From positions 11,555,784-11,619,783 of the forward strand of contig CP136066.1 in NCBI GenBank assembly GCA_032622095.1: a stretch of 64,000 bases of DNA, given 5' to 3'. This document shows, piece by piece, positions 58,578 to 64,000 of the stretch. Position 1 is the first letter of the stretch, and each line of letters starts with the position of its first letter. The translations under genes and the position numbers were made by a program. The notes beneath the pieces are model-generated. The model saw only the letters and a list, made by a program, of their open reading frames with translations, searched no databases and was not told where the DNA came from. This stretch comes from Siphonodentalium dalli. Taxonomy: Eukaryota > Mollusca > Scaphopoda > Gadilida > Siphonodentaliidae.

Positions 58578-59199
58578 TCTATTATATATTTTGGAAGATA
58601 TGTGTGTGTGTGTGATCGCGATGAACTCGAAAACTGACGGACGGATTGAGCCCAAACTTCCTATCTAAGGGTAAAATACCAGATGAAGTGGCATCGCATC
58701 GCTTCTGAGAACGTCAGAGCACCCATTCTCCACCCCCAGTCACAAAAATTACCGCCATTGGCACGGTGGGGTTAATCGCGTTGATAGTTAAAGAGCGTTC
58801 GTATCCGCAGTGTCGTCGATAAAGAGCGTATGTGTGTAATGTGATTATTACATCTGGGCGTGTGCGTGTAAGACTGCATCCAGACATGAGCGTGTTGTGT
58901 GACGTACTTAGGGCCTTCCTCCCGAGGTGATCTTCACCTTGAAACGGGTACCCACAAACGTACCTATTTTAGGGACGGGTACCATCACGGGACGGCTACC
59001 ATCATGTCTCTTGATTAAAAAGGCAGAATTAACTCAAAATAAATTAAACAATTAACGGATTTCGACGAAATTTGATACCTACGGATACTTTTATCGGGGG
59101 AGTGTTTTCGACGGGTCAAATTGTGACACCGAACTGACCTTGACCTTCAAAATTGTCAATTCAAGGTCAAAGCCCGGACGAAGTCGGGTCACCTTCTAG
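58578..59199 (+). mobile_element. Non-autonomous Helitron, copy 2
   Basis: The 5' TCTATTATATATTTTGGAA follows an A and is nearly identical to copy 1. The 3' hairpin CCCGGACGAAGTCGGG, then TCACCTTCTAG, is followed by T. It is 622 bp, non-coding, and shares ATGAACTCGAAAACTG-type 5' sequence with copy 1. Confidence 0.88.
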
Positions 59200-59684
59200 T
59201 TCTATATATAATATCATTTAATATCATGCTGTATACATGTCATTGAACTTCTGTAACACCATTAAACTGATTAAAGCTACCATGACATTGGTTAGTGTGA
59301 CAATGACTTGCCCAAGCTTTATACGAGTGACACTGGCAGACGATTAGAAGGCACGAATACTTAAATACTATCCCCCGTGAAAAATAAAATGAAAAAATAA
59401 AATAAAATGAAGTACCGCCCGCCCGCCTCTGTTTTTTTCCTTCATGTTACCCTAAACTCAGGTATTCTTCCTTTTGGCCTTATGATGGTAAACATAAAGA
59501 GCTTTCTTTGTTGCTGAATTCCTTATATGGAACTAATAAAGAGCGTTTATATCATTTGTGTGTGATTAGCCAGTAACACGTACTAGTACTGTGCTGTCTT
59601 CTGTAACACAATCAGGCTGTTGCTTAGGTAAAATATAGTAGGTATTTATGATAGCATGCTGTTTACACGATGAACGAAACTGTA

Positions 59685-60481
59685 GGGGAGACCGGGGCAT
59701 GTTGGAACATGGGGTACATTGAAACACCCCACCTCTCTTGTTAAAAAATAAAACGGCATCTACAATTGCCACTTATTTGTGGAAAACACTCTTGTATGCA
59801 CAAATAACACACAAAATTCTGACTATTCTGGGAATGGTGTAAGAGTTATGCAAAAAAAATCGTTTTTGGGGGGTATCAAGTAATTTTTTTGATTTTCAGG
59901 TTTCATCAATGTTCAAGATAAAATTTCGGGACATAAAGGGTGTAAATTATGTCAGTTGATCCAGTTTGATTTAATTTCAGTCATAAATAAAAAAAAATAC
60001 CGATTAATTAGTGTCTTTCCAAGATCGTGTACCATTAACCCCTTTTACACGTTTGAGGCATGTTGGAACACCCCATTGTATCACCATAGTGCGACTTACG
60101 GGAAAACCCAATCAAAATTATGGATTGAACTAGTATAACTAACCATTATGGAAAAAATCAGATGGAATTATGGATGAATGCATCTCAGTTGCTTGCAACC
60201 ATGTCCTAAATATGATTTCAATACGTTTTCGTTGATGAAATTAAACTATTTTTGTGGCAAATGGGGAGGTTTGTATCGATAGCGCTAAAACCCCTTCCAA
60301 ATTTTGCCCTGCTACCGTACGTCCCTCGTGTATGTGAAACGACATTTTCGTTGGATGCGTTGCGTTTACCAATGATGACGATTTCTCGATCATAATTTAT
60401 TTACAAGACTCAGCTATTATGCTCACATTTCCCTGAATGTGTGATTGAAAAAAAAACGTTCCAACATGCCCCGCTCTCCCC
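59685..60481. mobile_element. TA-flanked TIR element of 797 bp
   Basis: GGGGAGACCGGGGCATGTTG + GAAC and the inverse GTTCCAACATGCCCCGCTCT + CCCC, each flanked by TA (59683-59684 and 60482-60483). An extra internal AGGCATGTTGGAACACCCCA is at about 60056. Probably a Tc1/mariner-type non-autonomous element (inference from TSD and size). Confidence 0.85.
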
Positions 60482-60483
60482 TA

Positions 60484-61289
60484 TGCGTTTTAGTGTTTTT
60501 CTGTTTACGGTGATTGGAACAAATATGAATATTTTCGACAACTAAGGCCTCCCGTGCCTTTAATAATATAATTAACAAAAAAATTGACTGAGTTTACAGA
60601 CAATTTAAATGGAACAGTGACAGACCAACTGCGTGACATTCGAGTCGAGGGGATTTTACATTATCAGACATTGCATCATCTTTGGAAGTGAGACACGAAA
60701 TTTGAACAAATATGACGGCTGAACAACGAGACAGACTAATGCGAAGACTTCTTAATTTTGTGAGTGACAATTCCAAATTCCAAACTTCAACTGACAGATA
60801 ACTTTGTCCCAAAGAGCAGCGTGACGGCATTGCACGCGACGACTCGGATATTAGACGTGTCTATTACGCTCGAATATTACAGAGGAAAATAGTGCTAATC
60901 ATGTGATAAAATAACATATAGACTTCTTGGATTCATATCAAATAAGTGCATTTCTTGATTTTAATGATTTAAATAATGCAACATTTTGCTGGAGCCATTT
61001 TCATCCATGCACTGACTTCAAGGAGAACAAACTCGTTCCGCCGGGGCTGAGTTTGCTACCTCTAATGTAAAATAATATATAAATATTCGATTGTATATAA
61101 ACAAACTTTGATTCTAGTACATGAAGCTCTACTGAAAGAGCAGTGTGATGACAGGGAAGTTAAACGAAGTCATAATAAGACAAACTAACTTAAGTCAAAA
61201 CAACTCAGGGACAAAGAGAAGAGTATAAGCCATATAGAGAAGGCGGTAGTTAATTAACACCTTTATTAACACCTTTGCAATACGGCTAA
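60484..61289. other. No gene recognised
   Basis: Interior of the 7.5-kb element. Short frames only; 60594-60830 minus is unrecognised. Confidence 0.45.
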
Positions 61290-61691
61290 TCTCGATCATG
61301 TTCGTTTGTGTTCGTTGTTTAGTAGCTTTGCATTCAAATAATGCTTATAACTCGAAAAATAAGTCATCAAAGTTTGAAATAACACCACATACACATAGAA
61401 TGGACCCACACGCACCCACAAACCAAATTTCACCCTTCTATTCCGCTTTTTAGACCTGTGTTCGTTTGTGTTCGTTGTTTAGTAGGACCCGTACACCGTG
61501 GTTAGATATCTGGTTTGTATCGTCTTTTTTCAGTTTAATGAAAGTACACTGCGGCAACTACACCATGCCAAATAGCAAGTACACCGCGGCCCAACTGTAG
61601 TTATCCGGTGGAGCCGTGGTGTAGTTGTATTTCGGCTGTGGTGGCAACGCTAACCGCTGTTAAGTGGACACTTGTTTTGTCCAGCAGGGTA

Positions 61692-63085
61692 CTCTTGAGT
61701 GCCTAATAAACATACATGTACAATTATTAAAATCAAGGTACAATTCCCACCTGTACGATCGTTATTTGGTCCTGTACGTTTATTAAATTAACCAAAAGAA
61801 ATAATTCACCAATCTTAAATTGTGTTATTCATACGGTAGATAAATGAACTCTGATTGTTGACAGTGATCAGCACACTGTAGATTCACAGACCTGGCTATC
61901 CATCAAAACTATTTCTGTCACATGGCATCAGTAAACCAGTCAAATGGTGCGTTTTGTTGGGATGTACTCTCGGGATCCAAATAAACGTGCAGACCCAAAT
62001 AATAGTGCAGGGGGGAACTTTCATTGAAAATTAATAAACGTGCAGACCCAAATAATATTGCAGGGGGGAATTTCCAGCAAATGTTTATAAAATTAACAGT
62101 GAGGACGTGAAATTTTTATATTTTATACATAACTCGGTAAACCATGTTTAAATTCTCGCGTGGAAACAACAACAATTTTTACAGAAATTCCCTAAAGACA
62201 GTGCGTAATGAGGCCCCAATGTTTTATTCTACGTCCATTTTTAATTATAGACTAAGCTTCCCAACTATAAAGTAACATTTTATTACACTTTCAATGATCC
62301 AAATATTTTATAAATTAACCTCTAATAAAATTGTTGGATTATGGCAGTATTGAGTGTTTTATTGAGATAATTAAAACAAAAATATCTGGTTCTAAATGGA
62401 GCCCCACACTGACACAGTAAAAAATGTGTATTCCGGTAAGCACGTGGTGCGACCCCCCTAATAATGAGATAATCCTGATGAAAACGTGCGCAAACGTCAT
62501 GGATACACGGCTTAATCGGAAACCTATGGGTCCACTTTTAAAGGCATGCGGGGACGGGAAATGTGTATTCTGGAAGAACATGGATGATGGTGCGTCCCCC
62601 TGATAATGAGATAATCCTAACAATCACGTGCGCGAAAGTAATGGATACTCGGCTTACTAGTCGGATGCAGCCACTTTCAAATGAATGCGGGGAGGTAAAG
62701 ACTGCTATTTTCATTTTTGGGAATTCCTCTCAAGCGAGTAACGTATTTACTATAATAACTGTCAAACTGTTTCCCTAAATTTGAAGTGAAAAGATGTTTT
62801 ACGGTGGTAAAACTTTCACTTGGTTGATGAATTTGACAGTTCACTTTTGGTACAAATTATTTTACTGAAAAATAAATAAACGTGCAGACCCAAATAAGCA
62901 GCGTACAGGGGGGAATTTTCCGCCTGAAATAATAAACGTGCATGCTCGTTTATTTGGAGCCCGAGAGTATGGTACTAATATTTCCAGTCTGTACGTTTAT
63001 TCCGCCCTGTACTATTATTCAGTTTCGCGACATTTTCCAATCTGTACTATTATTCCACCCTGTACTTTTATTAGGCACTCAAGAG
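61692..63085. mobile_element. TA-flanked TIR element with AATAAACGTACAG repeats
   Basis: CTCTTGAGTGCCTAATAAA and the inverse TTTATTAGGCACTCAAGAG, flanked by TA. Both ends carry multiple AATAAACGTRCAG, AATAATAGTRCAG and GTACARGG words in both orientations (at least 12). A second inverted pair (TACTCTCGGGATCCAAATAA at 61965 and its inverse near 62945) marks an inner, related element. The centre has a tandem duplication at 62395-62700. Confidence 0.85.
62395..62700. repeat. Tandem duplication of about 140-160 bp
   Basis: AATGTGTATTCYGG, then TAATGAGATAATCCT, ACGTGCGC, ATGGATAC.CGGCTTA, CCACTTT and ATGCGGGGA, occur twice in the same order. Confidence 0.8.
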
Positions 63086-63119
63086 TACCAAGTTTTGTCA
63101 GGCTGAAAAGTCTCATTCG

Positions 63120-63379
63120 AGATCACTGAATAAAGATCCGAATGCAAAATGCCGACTCCCCCCCCCCCCATTACAACACTTGTCCAGGTACATGTATGTT
63201 GTCGTGGGTGCAGTACGCTGTCCGATAGGACGCGGACATTAATGGCTGACCCGTGTACACGCCTTGGTGTGTGCACATTAAAGAACGCTACTGGAGTGAG
63301 TGGAGTCACCACAGGATTATAAAGTTACTAGGCCGTGGTAGCACCTGCACAAGTGGTTCCTGCACTGTAATATCTACAG
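63120..63379. other. No gene recognised
   Basis: Poly-C run at about 63158-63171 and unremarkable sequence up to the tail of the non-LTR element. Confidence 0.4.
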
Positions 63380-64000
63380 ATCTGTCTGTATCTGTATCTG
63401 TATCATTACTATCAATCATATACGTCCTAGATCCCAATCTGGTTTTTGCAGGACAGTGGGAGGAGTGCTAATTTAGGCCTCCCAGAGCCGCTTTGAATGA
63501 TTCCAAATCAGCGGCATTGACTGTATTGTCATCCAGTTTGTTCCACTCTATTATTGTTCCTGGAAAGAATGAATTTTTGAACCGGTCTGTGTCAGTTTTA
63601 ATGAGTTCGAAGCTGCTTTCATTGTTCGTCACCAGGTTTTCCACAAAGTTGCTGCTGACGTAGCCCTCAAACTTTTTTGGTACCTTTTTCTTTTCGGGCG
63701 ATAGTTTCTCAGGTAATGCTCGCTTTTTATGCCCGGGGCCGACCCCTTAACCACTTTGTACAGTAATGCCAGTCGTTGTTCTTTCCTTCTCGATTCTAGG
63801 GATGTTATCTCTACATGTAGTTCTTTCAGCATCGATGTTACGCGTCCCTTCTCTCTTGACGATAGTCCTGATTGACGAAGCATGCCGCTTTCCATTGGAC
63901 TCTCTCTAGCTTCGATTTATCCTTCTCGTGGTATGGGTCCCATATTGTGGCGGTGTATTCTATTTGGGGATGGACTAGCGCTATGTATGCTGTTTTCCTG
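63380..64000 (-). pseudogene. 3' end of a CR1/L2-like non-LTR element
   Basis: Minus strand, entering from the right edge. Reverse transcriptase C-terminal region: RKTAYIALVHPQIEYTATIW, then DPYHEKDKSKLERVQWKAAC, then a stop and frameshift near 63890. It continues in another frame with VTSMLKELHVEITSLESRRK and LALLYKVVKGSAPGIK, and then in a third with NSFFPGTIIEWNKLDDNTVN and ADLESFKAALGGLN and a stop near 63468. The LERVQ...A..F, SLESRR and WN.L motifs are typical of CR1/L2-type elements. A GATACA-type short repeat (complement of 63383-63406) forms the tail. Two frameshifts make it non-functional. Confidence 0.88.

Larger units (their letters stand above)
57786..59481. mobile_element. Nested TIR element of about 1.7 kb
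   Basis: AGGCCAAAACGAAGAATACC + TGTGTTTAGG and the inverse CTAAACTCAGGTATTCTTCC + TTTTGGCCT. CCCGCCCGCCCC lies close inside the left end and CGCCCGCCCGCC inside the right. It contains two short coding-like frames (58128-58570) and a Helitron (58578-59199). Confidence 0.75.
54161..61691. mobile_element. 7.5-kb TIR element with CACCGCGGTG-type motif blocks
   Basis: The left TACCACGCTGGACAAAACAA + GTGTCC and the inverse at the right end (GGACACTTGTTTTGTCCAGC) mark the termini. Inside each end is a block of interspersed motifs: left, CACCGCGGTG, AGCCGCGGTG, GAGCACCGCGGTCGA and CACTGCGGCC; right, TACACCGCGGCC, CCGTGGTGTAG and GTACACCGTGG. Beyond these, 54680-54850 and the complement of 61290-61490 share ACTAAACAACGAACACAAAC, GGTGAAATTTGGTTTGTG and TGATGACTTATTTTT. 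The inverted repeat is thus several hundred bp. Other transposons are nested inside. Confidence 0.75.

Overview
The window looks like metazoan nuclear DNA, most likely from a marine invertebrate such as a mollusc or another lophotrochozoan. The signs are split exons with consensus GT/AG splice sites, a TIR-domain protein gene, CR1/L2-like non-LTR retrotransposon remains, Helitron ends, a tRNA-derived SINE head and many TTAA-, TA-, 5-bp- and 8-bp-flanked DNA transposon remnants. The species cannot be named from this sequence. Nothing is prokaryotic, so operons and ribosome binding sites do not apply.

The one host gene I can support is on the minus strand. Seven exons run from about 45.8 kb down to 23.86 kb, and every junction I could test joins in phase. 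In order they are A (45630-~45806), B (41611-41785), C (40209-40332) and D (36535-36738), together a macro-like domain, then E (34731-34912), first half of a TIR domain, and F+G (24643-24851 and 23863-23999), a second TIR domain. The gene continues off both known ends: the next intron downstream contains the whole left 23.8 kb of the window.

The striking feature is how this gene's introns have grown. The 5' boundaries (splice acceptor plus first codons) of exons A, B, D and E are tandemly multiplied into arrays of about 26, 29, 70 and 48 bp units. The donor of exon D is also duplicated. The donor of exon G is followed, about 15 bp on, by a 66-bp satellite of about 285 units whose edge aligns with the donor region.

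Layout. 1-18540: 66-bp satellite with long internal duplications. 18541-23547: a TIR transposon plus a 0.35-kb fold-back element inside that satellite. 23548-23846: satellite resumes. 23.86-24.85 kb: two TIR exons around a TTAA MITE. 25.6-28.97 kb: 33-bp satellite with a 1-kb duplication. 29-34.7 kb: intronic repeats, no recognised exon. 34.7-45.8 kb: exons A-E with arrays, a decayed non-LTR element and many MITEs. 45.8-64 kb: a nest of small DNA transposons, two Helitrons, a SINE fragment, a possible zinc-binding exon and the 3' end of a second non-LTR element.

A second theme is a set of non-autonomous TIR elements whose interiors carry clustered self-complementary motifs, with a different motif in each element. 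Two with nearly the same termini and 5-bp target duplications, one nested in the other, carry unrelated motifs. Positions and reading frames were read by eye; no alignment or database search was possible.
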